Shown here: positions 34,965 to 44,468 of the stretch, one piece after another
Layout of the letters: every line of letters begins with the position of its first letter
Numbering within the stretch: position 1 is the first letter of the stretch
NCBI GenBank assembly: GCA_964473105.1
Contig: CAYYNQ010000048.1
Location: 62,001-126,000, forward strand
DNA: 64,000 nt
From: CAYYNQ01 sp964473105
GTDB taxonomy: Bacteria; Sumerlaeota; Sumerlaeia; MVZB01
Direction: 5' to 3'
Made by a program: the position numbers and the translations under genes
Notes under the pieces: generated by a model
The model's database searches: none
What the model saw: the letters and a program-made list of their open reading frames with translations, nothing else
Told to the model about the DNA's origin: nothing

Positions 34965-36689
34965 ATGCAAGACAACGGCGGAACGATGACCCAAACAGCG
35001 CATGGAAAACCACGGACAACCGGGCGGGCGGGCTCCAAGGCCCTAATCAACAAACAATCACTAAAGGGTATCGACCTTCAATTCCCCCCAGCCGACAAAT
35101 CGGGCCCATGGCCGACAGAAGTGTACCTATACACGCAGGAACCTTGTGATGTTGTCATTGAACGACATCAACAGGCCGCGAACAGAATCCGTCAATCCCA
35201 GGCACCCGGCCATCACATCCAAATTCTCGAACATGGGCCCACATGGTGCTTCGGCCGCGACATGGACACCTTCATATTGTCGGATGATCTGTCAAGCCTG
35301 ACCGAGAAGCTGCACATCAAATTATACCGTACCGGTGCACCGGGAGGCTTCGATTACCTGGGTCCGGGAATCCTGATGGTCTACATGGTTAACCACTTGG
35401 GCCACCTGCCAACAAGATCCCTTGCATCATTCCAAGCATGTGTCCACAAACTGGTAACCACTGTTCTGGAGGATTTTGAAGTTACAGTTGATACTTTGGA
35501 GTTGTCACCCGGACAATCCAGTTTTGTGGTGGGCGGGAAATTGGTAGCTTCCGCCAGCATTGAACTGGCGAAAGAAATTTCCTTCACACGCATTCGTATC
35601 CACACGAACACCGACACCACCTATCTAGAACCCATCCAACAGGAGATAGAGCCGTGGATTCGGGAAAATCCAACTGCAACTATTTCGAAAGAATGTTCCG
35701 ATCCCAACCGTTTCCTTACAACCCTGGTTGAACTTGGGATGCCGGTCAATTGCCAGGAAAATGTGCGCATGTCATTGATGTCCCACTATGAGAAAATGAT
35801 CCCATCGAAACTCCTGATACCCCATGGTGATGGCCAAAACCAGACCAAGCCACCATGGTTGAAGGTAAAGCTTCCCTATTCAGCTTCGACCCGTCGTGTG
35901 CATGAGGTCATCGAACGGCAACGCCTGAACACGGTCTGCGAGAGTGCCCATTGTCCGAACATGGGCGAATGCTGGGCCCATGGAACCGCGACATTTATGA
36001 TCAATGGCAATGTCTGTACACGCAGTTGCAGTTTCTGCGCAATCTATACGGGCCGACCGGAGAAATTGGACCCGGATGAATCCCGGAGAGTCTCTGAAGC
36101 AGCCATACACATGAACCTGAAATATGTTGTTGTGACGGCGGTTAACCGGGACGAGTTGCCCGATGGTGGGGCAGCTCAGTTTGCGGCCACGATCCGTGAA
36201 TTGAGGCACTCGATCCCATCGGTCCGCGTCGAGGTACTGATTCCAGACTTCAAGGGTAATGAGGCAGCCTTGGACACCGTGTTTTCCGAAGAACCGGATG
36301 TGTTAAACCATAACATGGAGACCGTCCCAAGGCTATACCAACGCGTCAGGCCCCAAGCCCGGTATCAAAGGTCTCTGGATGTCCTCAAACGGGCAAGTCG
36401 GGCTGGTCTTATCACCAAGAGCGGCTTCATGGTCGGGCTGGGGGAAACAGACGAAGAGGTGCGAGCCCTGCTACGGGACCAGTTTGAATACGGTTGCAAT
36501 ATCGTGACAATCGGTCAATACCTCAAACCAACGCAAAGGCACCATCCCGTTGTCAGGTATGCCTCTCCAACTGAGTTTGATGCATGGAAAAATTACGGGC
36601 TTTCACTGGGGCTCACAACCGTTGAATCGGGGCCACTGGTCCGAAGTTCATACCACGCCTTCGACTCGTTCAGAAGCTCGAAATCATAA
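34965..36689 (+). CDS. lipA: Fused LipB-like / lipoyl synthase protein
   Basis: A 574-residue fusion. Residues about 50-250 resemble the LipB octanoyltransferase fold (IQILEHGPTWCFGRD; RTGAPGGFDYLGPGILMVYM; VVGGKLVASASIEL with Lys192). Residues about 300-574 are a complete LipA radical-SAM enzyme. The auxiliary cluster is C325/C330/C336 (CESAHCPNMGEC), the radical-SAM cluster C351/C355/C358 (CTRSCSFC), and the C-terminal RSSYHA supplies the conserved serine. LipA inserts sulfur into octanoyl-protein. In the LipB half, the YHGPGQ motif reads YLGPGI and the expected PCG cysteine is not evident, so transfer activity may be lost. An ATG at 34986 is an alternative start. Confidence 0.9.
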   Translation: MQDNGGTMTQTAHGKPRTTGRAGSKALINKQSLKGIDLQFPPADKSGPWPTEVYLYTQEPCDVVIERHQQAANRIRQSQAPGHHIQILEHGPTWCFGRDMDTFILSDDLSSLTEKLHIKLYRTGAPGGFDYLGPGILMVYMVNHLGHLPTRSLASFQACVHKLVTTVLEDFEVTVDTLELSPGQSSFVVGGKLVASASIELAKEISFTRIRIHTNTDTTYLEPIQQEIEPWIRENPTATISKECSDPNRFLTTLVELGMPVNCQENVRMSLMSHYEKMIPSKLLIPHGDGQNQTKPPWLKVKLPYSASTRRVHEVIERQRLNTVCESAHCPNMGECWAHGTATFMINGNVCTRSCSFCAIYTGRPEKLDPDESRRVSEAAIHMNLKYVVVTAVNRDELPDGGAAQFAATIRELRHSIPSVRVEVLIPDFKGNEAALDTVFSEEPDVLNHNMETVPRLYQRVRPQARYQRSLDVLKRASRAGLITKSGFMVGLGETDEEVRALLRDQFEYGCNIVTIGQYLKPTQRHHPVVRYASPTEFDAWKNYGLSLGLTTVESGPLVRSSYHAFDSFRSSKS

Positions 36690-36716
36690 CCGGACATATA
36701 AATTCCGAGAAATATT

Positions 36717-37181
36717 TCACCTGTTGAATAGGTCAACACTGTCCAACCAGATGGTAACTGGGCCATCATTGAGTAGTGAGACCTCCATATTTGCTCCGAA
36801 AAGTCCGGTCTTGACCACAACTCCGGCATCCCCCAGCAGGTCCACAAAGCGATCGAAGAGTGCTTGGGCATCCTTGAGCGGGATGGCATTCGCAAAACCG
36901 GGACGACGTCCCCTGCGACAATCCGCATGAAGTGTGAACTGGGATACGGCAAGAATAGCCCCCCCCGTATCCAATAAAGACCGGTTCATACGATCCTTCG
37001 AATCATTCATGATTCTCAGGTTCAGAATCTTCTGGATCATGGGCTCAATAACCATATTCGGCTTACCAAAGTCCTCACAGCCAAAACCTACCAGTAATAG
37101 ATAACCCGGTCCAATACTGCCGGTCTCTTGGCCGGCCACCGTGACCCGTGCCCATTTAACACGCTGGATCAGCACCCTCAT
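36717..37181 (-). CDS. dtd: D-aminoacyl-tRNA deacylase
   Basis: A 154-residue DTD protein, which removes D-amino acids (and glycine) mischarged onto tRNA. The N-terminus MRVLIQRVKWARVTV, the SQFTLHADCRRGRRPGF motif with its catalytic-site residues and the terminal NDGPVTIWLDS are all typical. The length is normal. It is convergent with the lipA fusion, with only 27 bases between stops. Confidence 0.95.
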   Translation of the reverse strand: MRVLIQRVKWARVTVAGQETGSIGPGYLLLVGFGCEDFGKPNMVIEPMIQKILNLRIMNDSKDRMNRSLLDTGGAILAVSQFTLHADCRRGRRPGFANAIPLKDAQALFDRFVDLLGDAGVVVKTGLFGANMEVSLLNDGPVTIWLDSVDLFNR

Positions 37182-37440
37182 TTAACCCCCCTGACCATTG
37201 CAGAGACATCCGAGCAAGCACTTCAACAACTGAGTTGCCCGCCAGTGGCCCCATCTTACCCGAAATTCAGAATGGAGTCGAACACACCGCATGGTATCTG
37301 CCTTGATTTGAATCTAGGGGGAACTGGATTTATACATTCAGTCGCGTGCGATATAAACCGATAAGTTCTCCAGCACACCTCCATCAATCCTGGATACCTG
37401 CAGGCTACAGGACCAACAAGTTATTGAAAATCAATTGGAT

Positions 37441-38100
37441 ATGACCAAATTCCAGGATCTCATGCCCAATCCAGCAGAAAGCCGGAAATCGTCGGGACTC
37501 GAGGGAAATCTACGTTCCGTAAAGCTGGCTAATATTCTGAAATTTCTATCAATGGGAAGAATGACGGGCCACCTGATACTCAGCAGTCCTGACTTCCGAA
37601 ATGTAAGTCTGACCTTCCGAGAAGGATGCCTGACAGGAACGATGTCACCCGATCGCCCAATGAAACCTGGGCAAATCCTGATCCATAGCGGAGATCTAGA
37701 ACGAAGTGACCTGAAAAACATATTGCTTGTCCAGAGGGAGTGTAAAGATAGCTAGAAATTGGGAGCCCTGCTGCTCAATCACGAGCTTGCATCCCGGGAA
37801 CAGATCATCACGGCCCTGAATCTGCAGGTTAAAGAGGAACTGTGCGAACTGTCCAGTTGGAATGGCGGGGACTTCAAGTTTGAACAAGCCACAGATACTG
37901 ATAAGGTGGGTATAGCTATCTCAATCAATATCGATGATTTGGTTGATCAGAGGATTCTAGACCATGAGAAGTGGGAGTCCATGGCCGACGATCCGAAACC
38001 CCATCCGCAAGATTCAACGCACGGTCATGATATTCAACGCTATCCTAAGCGGACTGTTCTCCGGCGCATTTGGCTATCTGGCCTAGCTGTTGTTTTTTAG
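37441..38100 (+). pseudogene. DUF4388 (PATAN-like) gene interrupted by in-frame TAG
   Basis: Two frames of 106 and 113 codons are in the same register and separated only by TAG at 37753-37755. The first begins GLEGNLRSVKLANILKFLSM, the DUF4388 start; the second resumes LGALLLNHELASREQIITAL and ELSSWNGGDFKFEQ, which is the usual continuation. The protein would be a cytoplasmic adaptor linked to signalling or gliding-type systems. Near 37990 a second problem appears: the adjacent frame encodes a hydrophobic tail (MIFNAILSGLFSGAFGYLA), while the current frame ends in polar nonsense-like sequence. The gene looks damaged, though an assembly error or stop readthrough is possible. Confidence 0.7.
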
Positions 38101-38266
38101 CCCCGGAAAATAAGCCGCCGTCCACCAAGCCAGTTTCTCTTAAAGCCCCGGATTTAAACCCATCTACCATACGGGCCAAACATAACTTGATATTTAACCC
38201 CGGAATATTCATCAATGAATGTATGGTTACCGAGTTTACAAGCTGCTCCGGATGGATCGATTTCCT

Positions 38267-39166
38267 ATGACCTCTGCCCTAACCCGGATCCAACTAGATT
38301 CCTTGGAGCATGTTAGCTCCGGAAAGGTGCGGGAGATCTACGGCTGCGACCAAGATGTGCTATTGGTCGCCTCGGACAGGATCAGCGCCTTCGATGTTGT
38401 ATTCGACCAGGGAATCCCCCATAAGGGGCGTGTCCTGACGCAGCTGGCCGCATTTTGGTTTGAGAAGACATTAGATATTGCTGCCAACCACATGGTCACA
38501 ATCGATTTCGACATGATGCCCCCTGAGGTTAGGATCTGTCCCGAACTCGAGGGACGTACCACCCTTTGTCGAAAGGCCGAGGTATTGCCCGTCGAATGTG
38601 TCGTTCGAGGATATCTGGAAGGCTCGGCCTGGAAGGAATATCAGAAAAACGGGTCGGTTTGCGGGGTTCGTCTGCCCGAAGGACTACAACGCTACTCCAA
38701 ACTGCCCGAGCCAATCTTCACCCCTGCCACCAAGGCTGAACAGGGTGAACATGACCAAAATATAGACTTTCGACGGTGTACTCAGATTATCGGCGCTCGC
38801 CGTGCCACCCAGGTTCGAGACTTGAGTCTGCAGCTTTATCAGGCTGCCTGCCGTTATCTCGAAACCAGGGACATCATCATTGCGGACACCAAATTCGAGT
38901 TCGGGTTGGCTGATGGAGAACTTATTATTATTGATGAGATGCTGACACCGGATTCCTCCCGGTTCTGGATCGGAGGGTCATTTGAATCGTCGGGCGAACC
39001 GGTTAGTTTCGATAAGCAGTATGTCCGGAACTATCTCGAAACCCTGGACTGGAACAAGTCACCGCCCGCACCCATTTTACCGGAGGAAGTCATTTTCCAA
39101 ACATCCCAACGTTATCTTGACATATACCGGAAAATAACCGGCCATTTGCCTGGGTGGATTTCCTGA
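38267..39166 (+). CDS. purC: Phosphoribosylaminoimidazole-succinocarboxamide synthase
   Basis: A 299-residue SAICAR synthetase, the step of purine synthesis joining CAIR and aspartate. Motifs include SGKVREIYGCDQDVLLVASDRISAFD (nucleotide site), VECVVRGYLEGSAWKEYQ, and DTKFEFGLADGELIIIDE with DSSRFW. The length fits the longer PurC form. The ATG at 38267 was chosen over one 48 bases upstream because it begins directly before the conserved core. The 255 bases downstream contain only a 53-codon frame (39224-39385) without a ribosome binding site, which I do not call. Confidence 0.96.
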   Translation: MTSALTRIQLDSLEHVSSGKVREIYGCDQDVLLVASDRISAFDVVFDQGIPHKGRVLTQLAAFWFEKTLDIAANHMVTIDFDMMPPEVRICPELEGRTTLCRKAEVLPVECVVRGYLEGSAWKEYQKNGSVCGVRLPEGLQRYSKLPEPIFTPATKAEQGEHDQNIDFRRCTQIIGARRATQVRDLSLQLYQAACRYLETRDIIIADTKFEFGLADGELIIIDEMLTPDSSRFWIGGSFESSGEPVSFDKQYVRNYLETLDWNKSPPAPILPEEVIFQTSQRYLDIYRKITGHLPGWIS

Positions 39167-39435
39167 AATCTGGGCCGGTCACCCATTCCAACTGAAGGCA
39201 GACATAAAACCAAAAACCCTTGCATGAAAATCGACCTGTCTAACAGTCGAAACGATAAGTTGACCGCCATGAAATCCCTACAGATCCAATGTACTCAGTT
39301 CATCCCGCTGATCAGGAAAATCCTTGAGAACCCGGCGATCACCGAACCAGACGTCCGCCAGGACTCTCTTTCTCTTTACCTTTAATGCCATTCATGGCCA
39401 AATGGACGTTACTTTAACCTTTGGTAAGAGCCTGC

Positions 39436-40008
39436 ATGATCTTGCTTATCGACAACTATGACTCCTTTACCTACAACCTAGCACAGTATCTGGGTGAACT
39501 GGGGGCAAAACTTGAGGTAAGAAGAAACGACGATTTATCCGTTGAAGGTATTCGACAGCTCAACCCGGTCGCCATCGTTATTTCACCCGGCCCCTGCAGC
39601 CCAGATGAAGCCGGCGTGTCGGTTGATGCCGTCCGGCAGTTGGGCGATGCCATCCCGATCCTCGGAGTCTGCTTGGGCCACCAAAGCATCGGTCAGGCCT
39701 ACGGAGCCAAGGTTGACCGTGCCCCGGAAATCATGCACGGCAAAACATCCAGAATCCATCATGACGGCATGGGCGTCTTCAAGAATATCGATAATCCCTT
39801 CACGGCAACCCGGTATCACTCTCTCATTTTGAAGCGAGAAACCATCCCTCCCTGCCTGCATGTCACTGGCTGGACGGAGGGGCCCCACCAGCTGGTCATG
39901 GGTATCCGGCATCGTGACCACCCTGTTCATGGGGTCCAGTTTCACCCTGAATCAATTCTTACATCCGTCGGCAAGAAACTGCTGGCCAATTTCTTGGAAA
40001 CCCTCTGA
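39436..40008 (+). CDS. pabA: Glutamine amidotransferase of anthranilate/aminodeoxychorismate synthase
   Basis: A 190-residue class I glutamine amidotransferase. The oxyanion-strand PGPCSPDEAG, the nucleophile GVCLGHQSIGQAYG and the HGVQFHPESI His-Glu pair are all present. MILLIDNYDSFTYNLAQYL is the shared start of PabA and TrpG. It supplies ammonia for anthranilate (tryptophan) or aminodeoxychorismate (folate) and often serves both. No synthase component I gene is nearby, so pabA versus trpG cannot be settled. UbiA follows by 15 bases. Confidence 0.9.
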   Translation: MILLIDNYDSFTYNLAQYLGELGAKLEVRRNDDLSVEGIRQLNPVAIVISPGPCSPDEAGVSVDAVRQLGDAIPILGVCLGHQSIGQAYGAKVDRAPEIMHGKTSRIHHDGMGVFKNIDNPFTATRYHSLILKRETIPPCLHVTGWTEGPHQLVMGIRHRDHPVHGVQFHPESILTSVGKKLLANFLETL

Positions 40009-40023
40009 TTCAAGGGGGATCAA

Positions 40024-40917
40024 GTGGTGCTGCCCAGTCTAAGCCCCTACCAGATCCTCAAAAGCATGCGACCGAGGCAATGGCCCAAGAACCTGCTACT
40101 GCTGGCAGGCCTGTTTTTTGCCCGCAAGTTCAACGATCCACAGTCCATTTACGCCGCACTCAGCGGATTCATCATATTTTGCGGCCTATCCGGATCGATT
40201 TACCTTTTCAATGATGTCCTTGACAGGGACAAAGACCGAAACCACCCCCTCAAGAAATCACGCCCGGTTGCGTCAGGTGCCCTGTCACCTGGAATCGCGC
40301 TGGCCACCGCGGGGATCATAACAGGCGTATCCATGGCTTGGGGATTCCAGATAAGTCCCTGGTTTGGATGGTGTTCGACGGCCTATACCCTGATGATGCT
40401 CGCTTATTCATTGAAACTGAAGCACGTCTTCTTGGTTGATACACTGATCATCGCAATGGGCTTCCTGATCCGAGCCGTCTCCGGAGTCATCGTTCTCAGG
40501 ACACCATCCGCCCATGTTGAACTGACACCATGGTTCGTAATTTGTGTGTTGTTCCTGTCGCTATTGCTGGCATTCTGCAAACGACGTGCCGAAAGGGCAT
40601 CTATCCTTGGTGAAGCCCTCAAAACACGGCCTGTTTTGGCCTACTACTCAATACAACTGCTCGATATGATGATTGGTGTCAGCGCATCAGGAGCTATCCT
40701 CTCCTACACGCTATACGCGATGAGTTTCGCACGGCCATGGCTGGTGTTGTTAACCCTGATTTTCGTCCTTTTTGGAATCTTCAGGTATCTCCATCTTGTT
40801 TACGAAAGGGGACTGGGAGAAGCCCCGGAGATAATCCTGCTGACTGACCGCTCCATCCTACTATGCCTGCTGCTCTGGGGAATATCACTGATATTCATAT
40901 ATATGCCGGGGGGCTGA
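40024..40917 (+). CDS. UbiA-family prenyltransferase (DPPR synthase-like)
   Basis: A 297-residue membrane protein with about eight helices. MRPRQWPKNLLLLAGLFFARKF opens the family, NDVLDRDKDRNHPLKKSRPVASG is the first Asp-rich motif, and YSLKLKHVFLVDTLIIAMGFLIRAVSG with YERGLGEAPEIILLTDR complete it. These details match decaprenyl-phosphate phosphoribosyltransferase rather than quinone-type UbiA. That enzyme makes polyprenyl-phosphoribose, a precursor of polyprenyl-phosphoarabinose for cell-surface glycans. Such sugars could feed the GT-C proteins in this window, which is inference. The start codon is GTG. Confidence 0.8.
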   Translation: MVLPSLSPYQILKSMRPRQWPKNLLLLAGLFFARKFNDPQSIYAALSGFIIFCGLSGSIYLFNDVLDRDKDRNHPLKKSRPVASGALSPGIALATAGIITGVSMAWGFQISPWFGWCSTAYTLMMLAYSLKLKHVFLVDTLIIAMGFLIRAVSGVIVLRTPSAHVELTPWFVICVLFLSLLLAFCKRRAERASILGEALKTRPVLAYYSIQLLDMMIGVSASGAILSYTLYAMSFARPWLVLLTLIFVLFGIFRYLHLVYERGLGEAPEIILLTDRSILLCLLLWGISLIFIYMPGG

Positions 40918-41407
40918 TGAAACCGGCCCGATTTTGACCGGCCAGACAGAGATGCCAGCCACCCCGACAGCGGTTAAAATTATTCCTTAAAAAAGACATG
41001 TATAAAGTAATTGAATGCCTCTGGAATCATGCTATATATATGGTCTTGGAATCGTCTGGAATTGTTCTGCAGGGACATACTAGGAAAGGGCCACTGGCTG
41101 TCCTTTCAGATCCCCCCCCCCGAAGGGCAAGTCGGGTCGAAGGTGATTTTATCTTGTAAAATTTGGTTCAATACCATCATACAAGGTAGCCCGTGTGTCA
41201 CCGACCAGAAGTCTTCACCTGCGCTGGATTACGAATTCAAGCTCAATAGTAGCAAGTGCAATATTCCCAATACGTGCCCATAACCCGGGTGGGTTTTTCG
41301 TTTTCTGTCCCGGCGTATTATTCCTTCATGTTATTCCGGCCACTAAATATCGTATCACCCGACTCGTTCCGATTTGACCCGGAAAAGCCCGAATCCAAAG
41401 GTTGACC
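40918..41407. other. Long leader of korAB
   Basis: 490 bases without a convincing gene. It contains a GAAAGG...CCTTTC hairpin near 41083-41107, a run of ten Cs (about 41110), several TGGAAT repeats, and a terminator-like element at 41282-41298. A regulated leader for the oxidoreductase operon is possible. Confidence 0.4.
41282..41298 (+). terminator. Short terminator/attenuator-like hairpin
   Basis: AACCC, loop GGGT, GGGTT, then TTT: a 5-bp stem with a T-run (41294-41298). It lies about 110 bases before korA, so it could attenuate korAB transcription or end an upstream transcript. The short stem keeps confidence low. Confidence 0.35.
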
Positions 41408-43237
41408 ATGTCTTGCGGCTCCACCGGCACCTCGACCGTAATGAACAGTCAAGAATGCAATGTCTCCGTTAACGATGTCGTACTATCGATCGCGACAGCA
41501 AACGGTACCGGAAGCCAGTCAGCAAACCTGATCCTGACCCGTTCCATTTTCCAAATGGGTGTCCCGGTCAGCGCAAAGAATCTCTTCCCCTCAAACATTC
41601 AAGGGCTTCCGACCTGGTTCTCCATCCGTGCCAACCGCAATGGCTACACCGCCCGCCGCCCGGATGTCGATATTATGGTCTGCATGAACTCGCGCTCGGT
41701 CGAGGAGGACCTGAGAGGATTAAATCCCGGAGCGGTCGTCCTGATTCGGGACGACCTGATGGGACACGTAGCCCGGGACGACCTAAAGGTCATCCCCGCA
41801 CCCTTCAGTTCGATGGTCAAGGAAGTCTGCCCGCTGGCCAAGATTCGAAAACTTGTCATGAACATGCTGTATGTCGGCGTGCTTGCATATTTTCTCAAAC
41901 TCGACCTCGATGAAGTCAACCGGGCGATCGATAGGCAGTTTTCCGGAAAGAAGAGTGCCGCCGACCTGAACCGTTCTGCAATGAAAGCCGCGTGGAAGTG
42001 GGCCAACGAAAACGTGGACCTGCAATGTCCCCACCGCATTGAAAGGATGGACGGGACCGACGACAAAATCCTAATCGAAGGGAACCAAGCCGCCGCGCTC
42101 GGGGCTGTCTGGGGAGGCATGACTCTGATGGCTTGGTATCCGATCACACCCAGCAGTTCGCTTGCGGAGGCAGCCATCGATTACCTTAAGACCTATCGAC
42201 ATGACCCGAAAACGGGCAAAGCAACATATGCGGTCGTTCAGGCCGAGGATGAACTGGCTGCATTCAGCATGGTGGTGGGGGGAGGCTGGGCTGGGGCTCG
42301 TTCTATGACCACTACAGCAGGGCCCGGGATATCACTTATGGCTGAACTTGCTGGACTTTCATATTTTGCGGAAATTCCGACCGTCATTGTTGATGTCCAG
42401 AGAATGGGCCCGTCAACCGGGCTTCCGACCCGGACCTGCCAAGGTGACATCCTGAAGGCTTATTATCTTTCCCACGGGGACTGCCGCCATATCTGCCTGA
42501 TTCCCGGAAACGCCCGCGAATGTTTCGAGATGATGGCAGAGTCATTTAATCTGGCGGAGAGATTCCAGACTCTGGTCTTCATGCTCAGCGACCTAGACCT
42601 TGGCATGAACCTCTGGATGAGCCCGCGCTTCGATCCAGTCAAAAAACCGATCGATCGCGGCAAGGTCCTAAGCGCAAGTGACCTTGAAAAGCTGGATGTT
42701 TTCAATCGGTATGAGGATATTGACGGTGATGGAATTCCCTATCGGACACTACCCGGCACACCACATCCATCGGCCGCCTATTTCACCCGTGGCACAGGCC
42801 ATTCCACGGCTGCGATGTATTCGGAAAACCCAGAGGATTGGAAGGCGAACATGGACCGGCTCAATTGCAAGTTTGAAACGGCACGCAAAGAGCTTCCGGA
42901 GCCAATCTGTTTGACGCATGAAAACCCGCACATCGGAATCATCGCCTATGGATCATCCGACCCGGCGGTCATCGAGGCCCTGGATGTCCTGAATCAGCAA
43001 TATGATATTACCGCGGATTACATGCGGGTTCGGGCATTACCCGTCCACCAGCATGTTTATGAATTCATCAGGAAACATGAGCGAGTTTTTCTCGTTGAAC
43101 AAAATCGCGATTCGCAGTTGCATAGTATCATGTCCAGCGAGGAACCGAATCTCATGACAGACGTGTGTGCTATCCTACATTACGATGGCATGTCGATTGA
43201 CGCCGCCACCATTGTCCGCCAGATTCTAGAAAGCTGA
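41408..43237 (+). CDS. korA: 2-oxoacid:ferredoxin oxidoreductase, fused gamma/alpha subunit
   Basis: A 609-residue subunit joining the gamma domain (about 1-195; TANGTGSQSANLILTRSIFQMGVPVSAKNLFPS) to the alpha domain (about 205-609; GNQAAALGAVWGGMTLMAWYPITPSSSLAEA, and MVVGGGWAGARSMTTTAGPGISLMAE). The complex oxidatively decarboxylates 2-oxoglutarate or a similar 2-oxoacid to acyl-CoA, reducing ferredoxin, and works in anaerobic metabolism or the reductive TCA cycle. The ATG at 41408 follows AAGG. The beta subunit follows 31 bases after the stop. No ferredoxin-type delta subunit is nearby, but a ferredoxin is at 53.3 kb. Confidence 0.93.
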   Translation: MSCGSTGTSTVMNSQECNVSVNDVVLSIATANGTGSQSANLILTRSIFQMGVPVSAKNLFPSNIQGLPTWFSIRANRNGYTARRPDVDIMVCMNSRSVEEDLRGLNPGAVVLIRDDLMGHVARDDLKVIPAPFSSMVKEVCPLAKIRKLVMNMLYVGVLAYFLKLDLDEVNRAIDRQFSGKKSAADLNRSAMKAAWKWANENVDLQCPHRIERMDGTDDKILIEGNQAAALGAVWGGMTLMAWYPITPSSSLAEAAIDYLKTYRHDPKTGKATYAVVQAEDELAAFSMVVGGGWAGARSMTTTAGPGISLMAELAGLSYFAEIPTVIVDVQRMGPSTGLPTRTCQGDILKAYYLSHGDCRHICLIPGNARECFEMMAESFNLAERFQTLVFMLSDLDLGMNLWMSPRFDPVKKPIDRGKVLSASDLEKLDVFNRYEDIDGDGIPYRTLPGTPHPSAAYFTRGTGHSTAAMYSENPEDWKANMDRLNCKFETARKELPEPICLTHENPHIGIIAYGSSDPAVIEALDVLNQQYDITADYMRVRALPVHQHVYEFIRKHERVFLVEQNRDSQLHSIMSSEEPNLMTDVCAILHYDGMSIDAATIVRQILES

Positions 43238-43268
43238 CTCGATCACAAACCGCCGGGAATTGATTCGA

Positions 43269-44315
43269 ATGACAAACCCCTCCACCACTAAAGCCGCACC
43301 CAAGCTCAACCGTCTTGGCCGATCTAAGGCCGATTACAAGGGTAGACCCTCTACACTTTGTAAAGGCTGCGGTCATGATTCGATCACGAGCCAGCTAATC
43401 CAGGCCTTCTGGGAGGCGGATATTGACCCTTGGCAGGTCGCCAAAATGAGCGGAATCGGTTGCTCCAGTAAAACAACCGCCTATTTCCTCGATGAATCAC
43501 ATGGATTCAACAGTGTTCACGGACGGATGGCACCAATATCCACAGGAGCTTACCTCGCCAACCATAATTTGGTCTATATCGGCGTGAGCGGAGACGGCGA
43601 CAGCGCATCGATAGGGCTGGGAAATTTCCTGCACATGGTACGACGGCATGTCCCGATGATCTATATCATCGAGAACAACGGTGTTTACGGCCTCACCAAA
43701 GGCCAGTTCTCTGCAACCGCTGACAAGGGATCACTCAGCAAGGGAGGCGTCATCAATCAAAGTGAACCCATTGATTGCTGTGCTCTGGCTATCCAAATGG
43801 GATGCGAATACGTCGCCCGTACGTTTTCAGGAGACTTCAAACAACTTGGCCCACTGATCAAGGGAGCCCTCAGCCATACCGGAACCGCGTTGATCGATAT
43901 CGTCTCACCCTGTATTACATTCAATAACCATGAAGGCTCGACAAAAAGCCTGGCTTATGCCAAGTCCCATGAGGAGCAACTGCATGAGATCGGGTTCGTC
44001 CCCCAACATGAACCCATCACCGCAGATTATGATGCAGGTGAGATCATCAAGATCGACCTGCCCGACGGGTCATCAATTCTATTGAAAAAACTGGACAGGA
44101 ACCACAATCCCGCAAACAAGCTTAAGGCCCTAAACCTACTGATGGAAGCGTCTGAAAGCCAGTTATTCCTAACCGGCCTGATTTATTGTCGATCCGATAC
44201 AAATCCCATCGAGGACCAGTTAAATCTGGTCGATGAATCCTTGGCTACGCTACCTGAATCCATGCTCCGTCCCCCACCTGAAAAGCTGAGGGAGGTCATG
44301 GATTCCCTGTCCTGA
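43269..44315 (+). CDS. korB: 2-oxoacid:ferredoxin oxidoreductase beta subunit
   Basis: A 348-residue TPP-binding subunit. Motifs are TLCKGCGHDSITSQL (cluster/cofactor region), GIGCSSKTTAYF, GDGDSASIGLGNFLHMVRRH (TPP-Mg site) and ENNGVYGLTKGQFSATAD. The cysteines in the first and second stretches fit the proximal [4Fe-4S] cluster of such beta subunits. It works with the preceding korA. The ATG at 43269 is preceded by GGGA at longer spacing; a TTG at 43260 is an alternative. Confidence 0.94.
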   Translation: MTNPSTTKAAPKLNRLGRSKADYKGRPSTLCKGCGHDSITSQLIQAFWEADIDPWQVAKMSGIGCSSKTTAYFLDESHGFNSVHGRMAPISTGAYLANHNLVYIGVSGDGDSASIGLGNFLHMVRRHVPMIYIIENNGVYGLTKGQFSATADKGSLSKGGVINQSEPIDCCALAIQMGCEYVARTFSGDFKQLGPLIKGALSHTGTALIDIVSPCITFNNHEGSTKSLAYAKSHEEQLHEIGFVPQHEPITADYDAGEIIKIDLPDGSSILLKKLDRNHNPANKLKALNLLMEASESQLFLTGLIYCRSDTNPIEDQLNLVDESLATLPESMLRPPPEKLREVMDSLS

Positions 44316-44468
44316 ACGACCTCTGATGAATCCCGCGGAGACCTAATTAGTTCCCCTTATCAATCGGGCAGAGAGAGCCTTCAGAGGATCTGAACCGTCT
44401 TAGCATTTAAACCCGTTACACAGCATACCAAGTAAGGGGCTGCCTTTTACTGAAGTCTGTAGAAGGGA

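Noticed and set aside
39224..39385. 53-codon ORF between purC and pabA
   Set aside because: The product looks loosely protein-like but there is no ribosome binding site and no recognisable motif.
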